Assembly: GCA_016714445.1 (NCBI GenBank)
Contig: JADJNF010000004.1
Coordinates: forward strand, 186,001-250,000
DNA: 64,000 bases
Source: Saprospiraceae bacterium
GTDB taxonomy: Bacteria > Bacteroidota > Bacteroidia > Chitinophagales > Saprospiraceae
Reading direction: 5' to 3'
In this document: positions 47,443 to 56,495 of the stretch, piece after piece
Position numbering within the stretch: position 1 is the stretch's first letter
Layout of the letters: every line of letters starts with the position of its first letter
Translations under genes and position numbers: made by a program
The notes under the pieces: model-generated
Seen by the model: only the letters and a program-made list of their open reading frames with translations
Databases searched by the model: none
Told to the model about the DNA's origin: nothing

Positions 47443-47803
47443 GGGAAGATACAGTTGACTGAGGATGGGTATAGAGGTCGGATTCATCTTCATGCTGTCT
47501 TGGTTTTAAACATTGAAAATCTTTTTCGATCAATATATACAAACCACTGGTATCTTTTCCGTCAAAGCCAATGGTTTCATTTTTATCCCAATGCTGAACA
47601 AGTGATTGAGGAATGTAAATGGTAATAACACCTTGGATAAAGTCCGCAGTCAATTGCGGATAATCACCTTGTTTTAAGGTGTATACCAACCGGTCATTTA
47701 TAAATTGACAAACTGAACTTATTTCACCCTGATGCACTAAAGTTTTTATTTCTGTTTGAGAAAGCCTGATTCTTAATGAATTACCATTGATTCGGATTTT
47801 CAT
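47435..47803 (-). CDS. DUF7009 family protein
   Basis: 122 residues, cytosolic, beginning MKIRINGNSLRIRLSQTE. This matches the small DUF7009 family that accompanies formate-dehydrogenase maturation genes in Bacteroidota. It overlaps fdhD by 8 nt. Its first three codons and 56 bp upstream are duplicated at 51021-51086, so its original upstream region has probably been displaced by an insertion. Confidence 0.72.
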   Translation of the reverse strand: MKIRINGNSLRIRLSQTEIKTLVHQGEISSVCQFINDRLVYTLKQGDYPQLTADFIQGVITIYIPQSLVQHWDKNETIGFDGKDTSGLYILIEKDFQCLKPRQHEDESDLYTHPQSTVSSHD

Positions 47804-47859
47804 AATTTCTGATTTTTATGAAATGTAAAAATACTATAATTCAGTGAATGATGCAATAT
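47794..47859. repeat. 66-bp direct repeat, copy A
   Basis: Identical but for one base to 51021-51086. It covers the start codon and 56 bp upstream of the DUF7009 gene. The repeats bound a 3.16-kb insert. No integrase lies between them. Confidence 0.9.
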
Positions 47860-48022
47860 AAAGGATGAATGTGACAAAGTACAAATAATCAAAAGATTTT
47901 CAATATTTAGATCGTAGTCAACGTCAATTTTATCATTCAGAATTTTATCGTTAAATGAAATTCTGCCGCTTACCCTGCTATTGGCAGTTTCCTTTGATTG
48001 AATCTGTCGGGGTACATTTTTT

Positions 48023-48132
48023 GGGTGTATCCCATTTTTGTACAGAAACCAACGTATAATTCCTTTTGTCTCCTTAAGGGTTAGGGTAAAACAAAAGGAA
48101 TTTTACACTAGTGTTAATTTTGGGATACACCC
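48023..48132. repeat. Nested inverted repeat (110 bp)
   Basis: The outer arms GGGTGTATCCCA (48023-48034) and its complement (48121-48132) enclose inner arms of 16 bp with one mismatch (48054-48069 and 48091-48106). It may be a MITE-like remnant or a strong RNA hairpin. The surrounding 47860-48313 holds no gene. Confidence 0.7.
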
Positions 48133-48313
48133 GATTTTTATGATCTAAAAATCTCTCCCTCTTCATGATGATCTTTGATACTGTATTCTGTTCGCCCATG
48201 AGTTTTTGTGGGAGCAAATTATATATTTATTTTACTTCTTACCTTATGAAAATTCTATTTCGGCCACTAATATTTTTGCATTAAAATCAGCTTTCTAAAA
48301 TTATAACTAAGTA

Positions 48314-48676
48314 TTATATACTTTTATTTTTCATCCAGTCCATCACTTTGTGCATAGTATCTATGGATTGCCCAAAAGCATGTAATAATTCTTTGTCCGT
48401 GTAGTTATTGATCTGAGTACCGTTGATGGTAGAGTTTTCTACTTTTTCGATATTGAAGGTAGCCCCACTATTTTCTTGCAAAATAGAAGCTATAGGTACA
48501 GAAAAATAATCTGTAATCTTCTGGAGTTTTGTGAGGGTGATGTCTATTTTCCCATTTTCAAATTGGGAGTATGCTGCTTTGAACATCTCCAGTTCCTGGG
48601 CAACAATTTCTGCTTTATACCCTTTTTGATTCCTGAGCGCTTTTATTCGGGTAGCTATTCGGGCATTAATGTCCAT
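48314..48676 (-). CDS. XRE-family regulator
   Basis: 120 residues from the Met at 48676 (MDINARIATRIKALRNQ). A TATTTTTG -7 box on the minus strand at 48715-48722 puts the transcript start near 48709, too close to the other Met at 48703. The helix-turn-helix covers about 8-65 (AEIVAQELEMFKAAYSQFE); the C-terminal helix may dimerise. It lies within the 66-bp-repeat insert and may control it. Confidence 0.82.
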   Translation of the reverse strand: MDINARIATRIKALRNQKGYKAEIVAQELEMFKAAYSQFENGKIDITLTKLQKITDYFSVPIASILQENSGATFNIEKVENSTINGTQINNYTDKELLHAFGQSIDTMHKVMDWMKNKSI

Positions 48677-48714
48677 AATTGTTTTTATAAAAAAAGTGAC
48701 CATAGTAAGATAAA

Positions 48715-48722
48715 CAAAAATA
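48715..48722 (-). promoter_or_regulatory. Promoter -7 box of the 48.3-kb XRE regulator
   Basis: TATTTTTG on the minus strand fits TAnnTTTG, 38 nt before the chosen start. The stretch 48723-49042 holds a 49-codon frame (48795-48944) with no support, and no other feature I can identify. Confidence 0.4.
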
Positions 48723-49042
48723 CAATATACCGCAAATCAATAAAATGACCAATTTTATAACGGCACATTAACATTTGTTTCGTATTTAAAAACAATGGTA
48801 GAGAAATTCAGAAATCTTTTCTATTTTATTTATCATATTTTGTTTGCAAATGCCGTTTCTTTGTTGTGTCATGATGCGGACGTCAGTATCTATGGCAGGT
48901 GGTTTTACCATGTTTCCACCGATCTCACAGCCGGCGGGGTGTAAGAACATTAAAAATCTGGCGGGATATTTACCCTTACCCGGCTGAACTACGAGTGTGA
49001 AAAGGCGATGAAAAAGAGAGGGAGAAATTTAATAATTTTAAA

Positions 49043-49237
49043 ATGGCTAATTTTTTTAAAAACTTTGAAAATTTATCTTTTAAAGATTCTTCAAAGACGA
49101 TATGTGGAGGTGATACTGGAACAACTAAGTTTGATAAAATGACTTCGACAGCAACTAATTGGAGTTATCAATCTTATGATCCAACAAATTATGATGGTTC
49201 AAGTGGCGACTGGAATGACAGAGACGCATGTAAATAA
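49043..49237 (+). CDS. Candidate RiPP precursor peptide
   Basis: 64 residues. The first half (FKNFENLSFKDSSKTICGG) looks like a leader ending in a double-glycine-like site. The second half is rich in Thr, Ser and Asp with Tyr and Trp (for example TSTATNWSYQSYDPTNYDG), which are the residues an ATP-grasp ligase can join by ester or amide bonds. It is followed by a DUF6624 gene and an ATP-grasp maturase gene. The call rests on context and composition. Confidence 0.5.
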   Translation: MANFFKNFENLSFKDSSKTICGGDTGTTKFDKMTSTATNWSYQSYDPTNYDGSSGDWNDRDACK

Positions 49238-49355
49238 TTATTTTGTTTCTTCAAGAAATTGACTCCACAGTTTCCTGAAGTTTTTTCAATAATTTCAATT
49301 ATATTTTATTATATATATTTATTTATTATTTTAAATTCTAATACATTCTGTTAAC

Positions 49356-50270
49356 ATGTTTAAAGTTAGATCGGGAGTAACATTTGGTATTCTGTTTCTT
49401 TTCTGCATAGCTAATTCTTGCTTTGATAAGACAAAATGTAATTTAAAAAAAATGAGTCATGATGAAGTTTTTGATATGTTTAAAAAAGGCAGTTTTCCTC
49501 CATCTGATCTCCCCATACGTTCAATAAATGGGGATTTATTTAATCGTGATGAATTAAAAAATTTTGATAATGAAAAATATGATTTTGCTCATGTTAAGGA
49601 TTGTAATAACACCATAAAGTATCTACAAATAGTCAAAATTACATCTGATGATCTAAAAGCCCGAAAAAGATTAGATTCACTTTTTTCAAGCAATATTGAC
49701 CTGCATATCAAGTTAGTAAAGTTTAGAGAAAAGGATACGGCGATAGCTAATCAAATAATAAAACAAATCAGAACTAGGGTGATTGTTCTTGATACAACTA
49801 TTGATTGTGAGCATTTTTTTGAAGAACTCCAAGATGCTTTTGATAAAGACCAAGCCAGCAGGAGTTTAACAAATTTTAATGTAAACGACGACTTGAAAAA
49901 TTTAGCTGTACTTGAGAGCATCACATCAAAATGTGGGTGGGAGGCTATTGAAAAAGCAGGTAAAGAAAGTTTGTATCATGCTTTTATAATTGTCCAGCAT
50001 GCTCAACCAAAATACCGAATAAAATACTTTCCATTATTTAAAGGCTCGATGAATAAAGGGTTGATAGAAAAATCTATCATAGCTCTTATGATTGACAGAA
50101 TTTTGATTGACAGCAACAAAAAACAGATATACGGTACTCAGTTTACAATTGACAATCAATCTGGAGAAAAAATTTTGGAACCTATTGAAAACCCTGAAAA
50201 AATTGATAGTATAAGAAATACAGTAGGCTTAGGAACAATTTCAGATTATTTAAAAATAGTAAATAAATAG
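49356..50270 (+). CDS. DUF6624 lipoprotein-like secreted protein
   Basis: 304 residues with a signal peptide (to about IANSC). The C-terminal half has the DUF6624 signature: LWIIVQHA-like FIIVQHAQPKYRIKYFPL near 210, a KSIIALMIDR block, YGTQF near 258 and RNTVGLGTISDYL near the end. The biochemical function of this domain is not known to me. It begins 118 nt after the candidate precursor and ends 3 nt before the maturase gene, so it belongs to the same unit. Confidence 0.7.
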   Translation: MFKVRSGVTFGILFLFCIANSCFDKTKCNLKKMSHDEVFDMFKKGSFPPSDLPIRSINGDLFNRDELKNFDNEKYDFAHVKDCNNTIKYLQIVKITSDDLKARKRLDSLFSSNIDLHIKLVKFREKDTAIANQIIKQIRTRVIVLDTTIDCEHFFEELQDAFDKDQASRSLTNFNVNDDLKNLAVLESITSKCGWEAIEKAGKESLYHAFIIVQHAQPKYRIKYFPLFKGSMNKGLIEKSIIALMIDRILIDSNKKQIYGTQFTIDNQSGEKILEPIENPEKIDSIRNTVGLGTISDYLKIVNK

Positions 50271-50273
50271 AAA

Positions 50274-51032
50274 GTGATACTTATTTTAAGCAAGGCCCAG
50301 AACGAACTTTCTACAAATAAATTAGTTGATACCTTGAATTATTACAAAGCAAACTTCTTAAGAGTTAACGGTAAAGATATTGTAAAACCAGGGAATTTTA
50401 ATTTTGAACTTGGGGATCATTTTTATCTTCATGGTCGTCAAATAGATTTGAACAATATAAATGTAGTTTTTAATAGAAGATGGTACGATGATGAAGATTT
50501 TAATCTTAATGACTTTTTTTCCGGATCAGAATTAGATTCTTACACTAAGGAAGTTAAAGGTGAATTTTCAGCAATTAGTCAATATTTTTTTAGTAAATTA
50601 TCGAAGGCCTTGTGGGTGCCCGAAGTTAAAACCATTAATAAAATAACAGTTTTAGAAAAAGCTAAAACAGTTGGTTTGAAAATTCCTTGTACTTACATAG
50701 TGCCGAAAAAAGAGTTCCTATTTAGGCTTCTTGATAAGCACCAAAAATTAATTACTAAAGCTTGCGGAGATATTTGGCCCATAAGAACTGAAGACAAATT
50801 GTTGACTTTTTTGACAAAAAGAATTACAAATAATGAGGTTGGTAGTGACAACATAAGTAGTGAATTTTTCCCATCCTTAATTCAAGAAGAAATAGATAAA
50901 GATTATGAAGTTAGAATTTTCTACTTCTTTGGCGAGTTGTACTCAATGGCTATATTATCTCAAAATGATCCAAGCACTGAAGTAGATTTTAGAAATTATA
51001 ACCACTCTAAATTATCGAGGGGATTTTCATAA
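50274..51032 (+). pseudogene. ATP-grasp peptide maturase of grasp-with-spasm type, C-terminally truncated
   Basis: 252 residues from the GTG or ATG-like start at 50274. The N-terminal pre-grasp part (ILILSKAQNELSTNKLVD) and FNRRWYD near 64 fit GwsG-type maturases, as do the LITKACGDIWPI segment and QEEIDKDYEVRIFYFFGELYSMA. Family members run to about 320 residues; here the frame ends at SKLSRGFS exactly where the 66-bp repeat copy B begins (51021). The last grasp strands that bind ATP-Mg are missing, and no SPASM radical-SAM gene follows. It is likely inactive. Confidence 0.75.
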
Positions 51033-51086
51033 TTCCTGATTTTTATGAAATGTAAAAATACTATAATTCAGTGAATGATGCAATAT
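51021..51086. repeat. 66-bp direct repeat, copy B
   Basis: Differs from 47794-47859 by one T/C. It replaces the 3' end of the ATP-grasp gene and supplies its stop codon. It is the probable right boundary of the insert. Confidence 0.9.
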
Positions 51087-51095
51087 CAGTGGTAT

Positions 51096-51288
51096 AGAGT
51101 ATTTTTAAACCAGATTACGCATTAGGAAACTACTGCAACGAAATTCTACTTCATATCAATTTCAGTACTCACTTTTCTGTCCTCGCCGTAGTATTTACTG
51201 CGACTGCGGAAAAAAATTCCGTGCTTAATTGCTATTTTGTATAATTCCGTTTCGTAACGAAGCCCAATGCTTAATCTGGGTTTAAATT
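51096..51288. repeat. MITE-like element with imperfect inverted ends
   Basis: The ends TTTAAACCAGATTACGCATT (from about 51096) and, inverted, TTTAAACCCAGATTAAGCATT (to about 51288) match with few differences. The minus strand between them has a frame of about 46 codons without start (…RLSIGLRYETELYKIAIKH…), ending at a TAG near 51158. It may be a decayed mobile element or a gene fragment. From 51289 to 51413 I see nothing. Confidence 0.45.
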
Positions 51289-51413
51289 TTCACCATGCAA
51301 ACAATAAGATGAAATTTTAAATACCCTCTTATGAGAAAAGTTTCCGGTTAGAATTTTTTTAAATACTTTTACAACATAGTAATAAATTATTGTCACTGGT
51401 AAATATTAAACAT

Positions 51414-53675
51414 ATGAAAATCAAACCTGGGTTAATCTGTATTTTAATGATGATTATTTCAGCAATTTCTGCTGCACAAAGCCCAGGCTTGGATGATTAT
51501 AAACGGGCTGTGGCATATCAATGGGGAAATCTGCTGAATAAAAAAGTATTTAATGTACATGTACAACCGATTTGGTTTAGCGACAGTACTGGTGTGGCTT
51601 ATGTCATCAATGGAAAGAAAGGAAAGATTTTCCATAAAATTGTATTTGATATTGCTAAACCTGAGCCATTGTTTGACCAGGACAAACTCGCAAAATTGCT
51701 CACTGAAATTCAGAAAAAAGAAGTCAAAGGTGACAACCTTCCGATTCAGGGACTGAGCTGCAAAAATACAGAAGTGGTTGGTTTCAATTTTAATAATAAG
51801 TCTTACGAATTTAATACAAAAACGAATGAACTGCTAGAAGTCAATCCCCAAGAAATAAATGAATTTGAATCAAAATCTCCTGATGGAAAATGGATTGTAT
51901 ATACTGAAAATTATAATTTGTATCTGAAATCTATTTCTGACGGGAAGGTAAAACCACTCAGCACCACGGGTAAAAGACTATATGAGTTCGGAACCTATTA
52001 CGGATGGTCAGATATCATCACGGGTGAAGATGGGGAAAGGCCGAAAAGATTTTCTGCTAGCTGGTCACCGGACTCAAAATGGATACAAACGTATATTACT
52101 GATTTCAGGGTTGCTGAAAAAATGTATTTGCTTGACTGGAGCATTGATTCGCTTTATAAGCCCAAACTATTATCTTATTACAGAGGATCTCCGGGCGATA
52201 CGACGATGGTCAGAATGATTCCTGTTTTTTACAATATTGAAACGGGTGAAGAATACATAAAATCCCATTTGCAAAGTACTCATACCAATCCAATACAGTA
52301 TGAATGGTCAAAACAAAATAATGTCATTTATCAGGAAAATGCCATTCGTGGATATCAGGCTGTTGAGTTGCACAGGTGTGACTTAAGTAAAAAAAATGAA
52401 GAGCTGCTGTACAGGGAAACAAGTAAAACCAACATCGACAATTATTCTTCCCTGATTTTAGAAGATATAGGTAAAATATTGATTACATCTGAACGGGATG
52501 GCTGGAAACAATTGTATATGCTTGATATAAAAGATAAGTCATTACAAAGGTTAACCAAGGGCAATTATTATGTCAATCAGATATTACACAACGGACCTCA
52601 AAGTGGTTTTATATTATTTACAGCATCAGGAAAAGAACCCGGAAGAAATCCATATCATCAGCATATGTATAAGTACAGCCCAACCACCGGTACAACTTTA
52701 TTAACGCCGGAAGATGCTAATCATGAAATTTCCATATCCCCTGATGGTAAGTGGTATGTAGACAATATTTCAACCATCAATCAGCCTACACGAACCATTT
52801 TAAAAAGCACAGAAACAAACATGTCTCCGGTAGAGCTTTCCAAAACCGATGTTTCTGATATGGTGAAAGACTTGAATTTTAAATTTGTGGATCCATTTAC
52901 TGCTACGGCACGTGATGGCAAAACAACTATTTTCGGCGCTATCTGGAAACCTACTAATTTTGATGAAACTAAAATGTATCCCGTCATTGATCAGTCTTAC
53001 AGCGGACCTCATACTTTTATGTATCCCCGAAGTTTTATATCTTCATTGTCCCGCTCCAATCAGGCTCTGGCAGAATTGGGTTTTATTGTCATCACGGTGG
53101 ACGGTATGGGAACTGCCAACAGATCCAAAGAATTTCACAATGTATCCTACAAAAATATGGGTAAAAATCTGGAAGACCATAAACTGGCCATCCTGGAGCT
53201 TGGTAGGAAATATTCCTGGATAGATACTACCAGAGTCGGTATTTTTGGACATTCTGCCGGAGGGTACGACGCAGGACATGCGCTTCTGGAGTATCCAGAA
53301 TTTTACAAGGTAGGTGTTGCCAGTTCAGCTGATCATGATTTCAGAATGGAAAAGGACTGGTGGCCTGAGATGTATATGGGCTGGCCGGTAGACTCTACCT
53401 ATCATAAGGTGTCAAATATTACCATGGCAGGAAATCTAAAAGGAAAGCTTCTGATTACCCACGGGGGCATAGATGAAAACGTCAACCCTTCTGCCACATT
53501 TAAGCTCGCTGAAGCCCTGATTAAAGCCAACAAAGAGTTTGATATGCTCATCCTACCCAGCCAGCGACATGGATATTTTGGCGCTTACGGCGATTATTTT
53601 ACTAAAAAACGTTGGAATTATTTTGTTCAGCATTTATTGGGAGCAGAACCGATCTGGGACTTTGAGATGAAGTAA
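51414..53675 (+). CDS. Dipeptidyl-peptidase IV-like S9 peptidase
   Basis: 753 residues from the ATG at 51414 with a signal peptide (to about ISAAQS). An N-terminal DPP IV propeller with SPDGKWIVYTENYNLY near 160 is followed by the alpha/beta-hydrolase domain with GHSAGGYD (Ser near 612), IDENVNP (Asp near 686) and QRHGYF (His near 718). It removes dipeptides after proline in the periplasm. It is intact, unlike the S9 paralogue at 15182. Confidence 0.9.
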   Translation: MKIKPGLICILMMIISAISAAQSPGLDDYKRAVAYQWGNLLNKKVFNVHVQPIWFSDSTGVAYVINGKKGKIFHKIVFDIAKPEPLFDQDKLAKLLTEIQKKEVKGDNLPIQGLSCKNTEVVGFNFNNKSYEFNTKTNELLEVNPQEINEFESKSPDGKWIVYTENYNLYLKSISDGKVKPLSTTGKRLYEFGTYYGWSDIITGEDGERPKRFSASWSPDSKWIQTYITDFRVAEKMYLLDWSIDSLYKPKLLSYYRGSPGDTTMVRMIPVFYNIETGEEYIKSHLQSTHTNPIQYEWSKQNNVIYQENAIRGYQAVELHRCDLSKKNEELLYRETSKTNIDNYSSLILEDIGKILITSERDGWKQLYMLDIKDKSLQRLTKGNYYVNQILHNGPQSGFILFTASGKEPGRNPYHQHMYKYSPTTGTTLLTPEDANHEISISPDGKWYVDNISTINQPTRTILKSTETNMSPVELSKTDVSDMVKDLNFKFVDPFTATARDGKTTIFGAIWKPTNFDETKMYPVIDQSYSGPHTFMYPRSFISSLSRSNQALAELGFIVITVDGMGTANRSKEFHNVSYKNMGKNLEDHKLAILELGRKYSWIDTTRVGIFGHSAGGYDAGHALLEYPEFYKVGVASSADHDFRMEKDWWPEMYMGWPVDSTYHKVSNITMAGNLKGKLLITHGGIDENVNPSATFKLAEALIKANKEFDMLILPSQRHGYFGAYGDYFTKKRWNYFVQHLLGAEPIWDFEMK

Positions 53676-53783
53676 ATTTATTCATCATTTCAATCTATAT
53701 TCTGCTAATAAATATCGTTTCTCAGACGGGATGATGAAACATTTGTCTGCGTTGAGATTAAATATGAGATTTAAAAAGGTAAA

Positions 53784-54244
53784 TCAGTCATCGTCTTCAT
53801 CGTCAAAAAAGTCAGCGGCATCATCATCATCTGCGTCCGGCAACTCAATGCCCGGAGGATTAAATAATCCCCAATCATCTTTGATGGCGTGATAAGGATC
53901 AAATGTTCCTACCCAATCTTTAAATAAAATTTTGTATTCATCGATTTTGTCGCGCAAAAGATCCATATAGCTTACATACTCAAAATCAAACATTTCCAGA
54001 CTATGTTTCTGAATATACAAATCTCTCCCTGCTTTGCGTATCAAGGCGGCACATTCCATTTTGATATCATAAAGTCCGCATCCTTCTGCACCTACAACTT
54101 TTACCTGCATTATATACGAATCAGCTCTCATAAACCCTGCAATTTCGTTTAAAATTTCATTGTCTTCAGGGATAAGCCCTGCAATTTCCGATACGAGTTC
54201 GATGATTTCACCTCCTTTCTCAAAAAGCGCCTTGCTTTATTCAT
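53784..54244 (-). pseudogene. Acidic-tail hypothetical protein, apparent frameshift
   Basis: From the ATG at 54242-54244 one frame reads MNKARRFL; the frame that continues to 53784 joins it if the A5 run at 54222-54226 had one more base (…RRFFEKGGEIIELVSEIAG…). The joined product is 153 residues and ends in a D/E-rich tail. Without this base only a shorter frame from the ATG at 54131 is open, which would lack the conserved-looking N-terminus. The function is unknown. Confidence 0.55.
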
Positions 54245-54366
54245 TTTTAAATCTTTCTGGAAATTGCATGTGCATATTTTTAAAAATGCAAATGTATCAA
54301 AGTTATTGAAATTGAGAGAGAAGGGAACCCTATTGTTTATCTCAATCGATGGTAAATCATTTGAAA

Positions 54367-55089
54367 TTAAAATGTCATTGCCAGCCCAATATCATAACGT
54401 CTGTAAGTAATATCAAAATGTGATTTACTCCAGCTGTCCAAAGTTTCATATTGGGTTTTTTGAAATTTTACCCCACAAAAAATATCAATGTATGGGAAAC
54501 CGGTTCCCAGTCGATATCCTATCGTAGGATTTATGAAGTAATCGCCTTTCGCTTCTGTTTGCCCAATACTTTTATCTTCAAATGCAAAACTGTGTCCAAC
54601 TCTCAAAGAGAAATAAGGTGAAAGATTTTGTTTCAATAAAAACGTTCTGAGTTCAAGAAAAACCGGCATTAAATTATTTCCTTGCTCTAATCTGTAGTTG
54701 TCGATGCCTACACCTGCACCAACAGCCAGCCAGTGCCTGAATTGATAACCCGCACTTTGAGAAAAAGAAATGCCACTATTGTCTTTTTTATACAGAACAG
54801 AAAGCTGACTTCTGGTGTAAAAGGTATTTTGTCTGAAGGTGTACATTTTAGCCACTTCTGATTCAGAATACATTTTTACTTTTTTTACCAGATTTGATGG
54901 AAAAGTCATCGTATTGCCATTCTGTATCTGAAAAACAACCGAATCTTTAGGTTGATATTCTATTATTTTACCCACCAGAACGCTGCCATTTTTCAAGTAA
55001 ATCTTGTCTGTGGCAGGTGTCTGAGCGTACCCCAAAAAGTAAAAATAAATAAGCAAAAACGTGACTGCGAATTTGTGGCTCTTCATCAT
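54367..55089 (-). CDS. Outer-membrane beta-barrel-like protein
   Basis: 240 residues with a signal peptide (to about LGYAQT). A short N-terminal module (IYLKNGSVLVGKIIEYQPKDSVVFQ) resembles the SH3-like strand repeats common in Bacteroidota envelope proteins; from about 95 on the sequence alternates in the manner of an eight- to ten-stranded barrel. It overlaps the upstream LVIVD gene as ATGA and is thus co-translated with it. Confidence 0.68.
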   Translation of the reverse strand: MMKSHKFAVTFLLIYFYFLGYAQTPATDKIYLKNGSVLVGKIIEYQPKDSVVFQIQNGNTMTFPSNLVKKVKMYSESEVAKMYTFRQNTFYTRSQLSVLYKKDNSGISFSQSAGYQFRHWLAVGAGVGIDNYRLEQGNNLMPVFLELRTFLLKQNLSPYFSLRVGHSFAFEDKSIGQTEAKGDYFINPTIGYRLGTGFPYIDIFCGVKFQKTQYETLDSWSKSHFDITYRRYDIGLAMTF

Positions 55090-56351
55090 TCATTTATCTT
55101 TATGGTGCTTACTACTTTAGGGGTTTTTGGGTCAGTGACATTATACTGATAAAATCCATCATCCCCTATCATGAACAATCGATCTTTTGTCAATGATATC
55201 ATATCATAGCTATGTATGTTTTCAATTTTGGCAATTTCGTTTATTTTGTTGGGATCTTCAGCATTCAAGACCTTGAAGCCATATTCACCTTCTGCCAGAT
55301 ATATCTTTCCTTCACTGTAAGATAAGCCGTGGGGATGTTTCATCGGGTACGACTTGATTAGTTTTGGTTGAAGGATATTGGAAATATCTATGACATCAAG
55401 CTGATTGATAAAACCATTACATTCGCTGCCATTTCTGAGAGTCACATAAGCTGTGTTTTCATGTACTACAACCGGATCGCAAGCTCTTGCATGTTCAAAT
55501 GTGGAAAGAAGTACAGGGGTTTCCGGCCTTGAATTATCAAAAATAAACATTCCTGCATTTGACCCAACAAATAGTTTATCTTTATATGGAAAGATGGTCT
55601 CAATACCCCATCCCAACTGAGTGGTATTTTTGAATTCCGGATTTGAAGGAGTAGATATCAGGTATGATTTTAACGAGCTTTGGTTTACAGTATACAGATA
55701 GTCATTCACAACAGTAAATCTGGCAAAGGATCCTCCTATCCCTGACGAAGAAGTATTATTTCCTGTATTAATTACACTTGAATTTGGCGCTGATGACGCA
55801 TCAAAATTGGCAAATCCTCCCTCAAAAAAAATCCCCCTTCCGAAATTCGGGTTATTACAGTCAAGTATTTGTGTGACATTGGATTTTACGCTATAAACAT
55901 AGTATAGCTGTGGATCGTAATTGATATACTGGTTGTTAAAATCCTCGATTCTTTTTACTGTTTTTGGATTTGATATATCAGTAATATCTATGGCTATCAG
56001 ATCTATGGCATTGTCCGCATACATAATATTATTTTTGACAGCAATATCAAAATTGCCCGGAATATCATAAAAGCTGATCTTTACAGGATTTGTTTCATCT
56101 TTCATATCATAAATGTGAACACCTTTGCCTTGCTCATTGATAAACAGATATTGTTTATAAAAATACATCTTCCCCGGATTCTCCAGTTTTCTGGTAACGG
56201 TTGCTTCTACATTTTTACGGAATTGAGCCTTTGTCATGTAAACAGGAGTATATTGTATAAACTCCCGCTGTTCGGTACAGCTGTCTTTAAGACATGACTG
56301 AAATAACAAAATAAGAATCAGTCCTGAAAATAAATACTTCAAATTTTTCAT
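55086..56351 (-). CDS. LVIVD-repeat lipoprotein
   Basis: 421 residues from the ATG at 56351 (MKNLKYLFSG, lipoprotein signal FQSC). Repeats of the type IDITDISNPKTV, IFDNSRPETPVL, IDISNILQPKLI and YNVTDPKTPKVV are LVIVD units and predict a beta-propeller on the cell surface or in the periplasm. The frame is open to 56426 without a better signal. The ligand is unknown. It is coupled to the barrel gene after it. Confidence 0.85.
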   Translation of the reverse strand: MKNLKYLFSGLILILLFQSCLKDSCTEQREFIQYTPVYMTKAQFRKNVEATVTRKLENPGKMYFYKQYLFINEQGKGVHIYDMKDETNPVKISFYDIPGNFDIAVKNNIMYADNAIDLIAIDITDISNPKTVKRIEDFNNQYINYDPQLYYVYSVKSNVTQILDCNNPNFGRGIFFEGGFANFDASSAPNSSVINTGNNTSSSGIGGSFARFTVVNDYLYTVNQSSLKSYLISTPSNPEFKNTTQLGWGIETIFPYKDKLFVGSNAGMFIFDNSRPETPVLLSTFEHARACDPVVVHENTAYVTLRNGSECNGFINQLDVIDISNILQPKLIKSYPMKHPHGLSYSEGKIYLAEGEYGFKVLNAEDPNKINEIAKIENIHSYDMISLTKDRLFMIGDDGFYQYNVTDPKTPKVVSTIKINE

Positions 56352-56495
56352 ATTCAAATTTTTATACGTTTTGTGAATGTAAAGATAGACGGACATCCGA
56401 TGGCTTATGGTTGGTAGTTTTTTCAATTTATTTTATCTGATACGATAAAAAATGATATTTTGGGAATGTTTTCTCATATTTGCATTTCTGAAATA

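Noticed and set aside
48795..48944. A 49-codon frame before the RiPP precursor
   Set aside because: No ribosome-binding site, no recognisable motif, and unusual base composition; it cannot be told from chance.
56115..56297. Plus-strand frames inside the LVIVD gene and other antisense frames over known genes
   Set aside because: They mirror strong coding sequence on the other strand and show no independent support.
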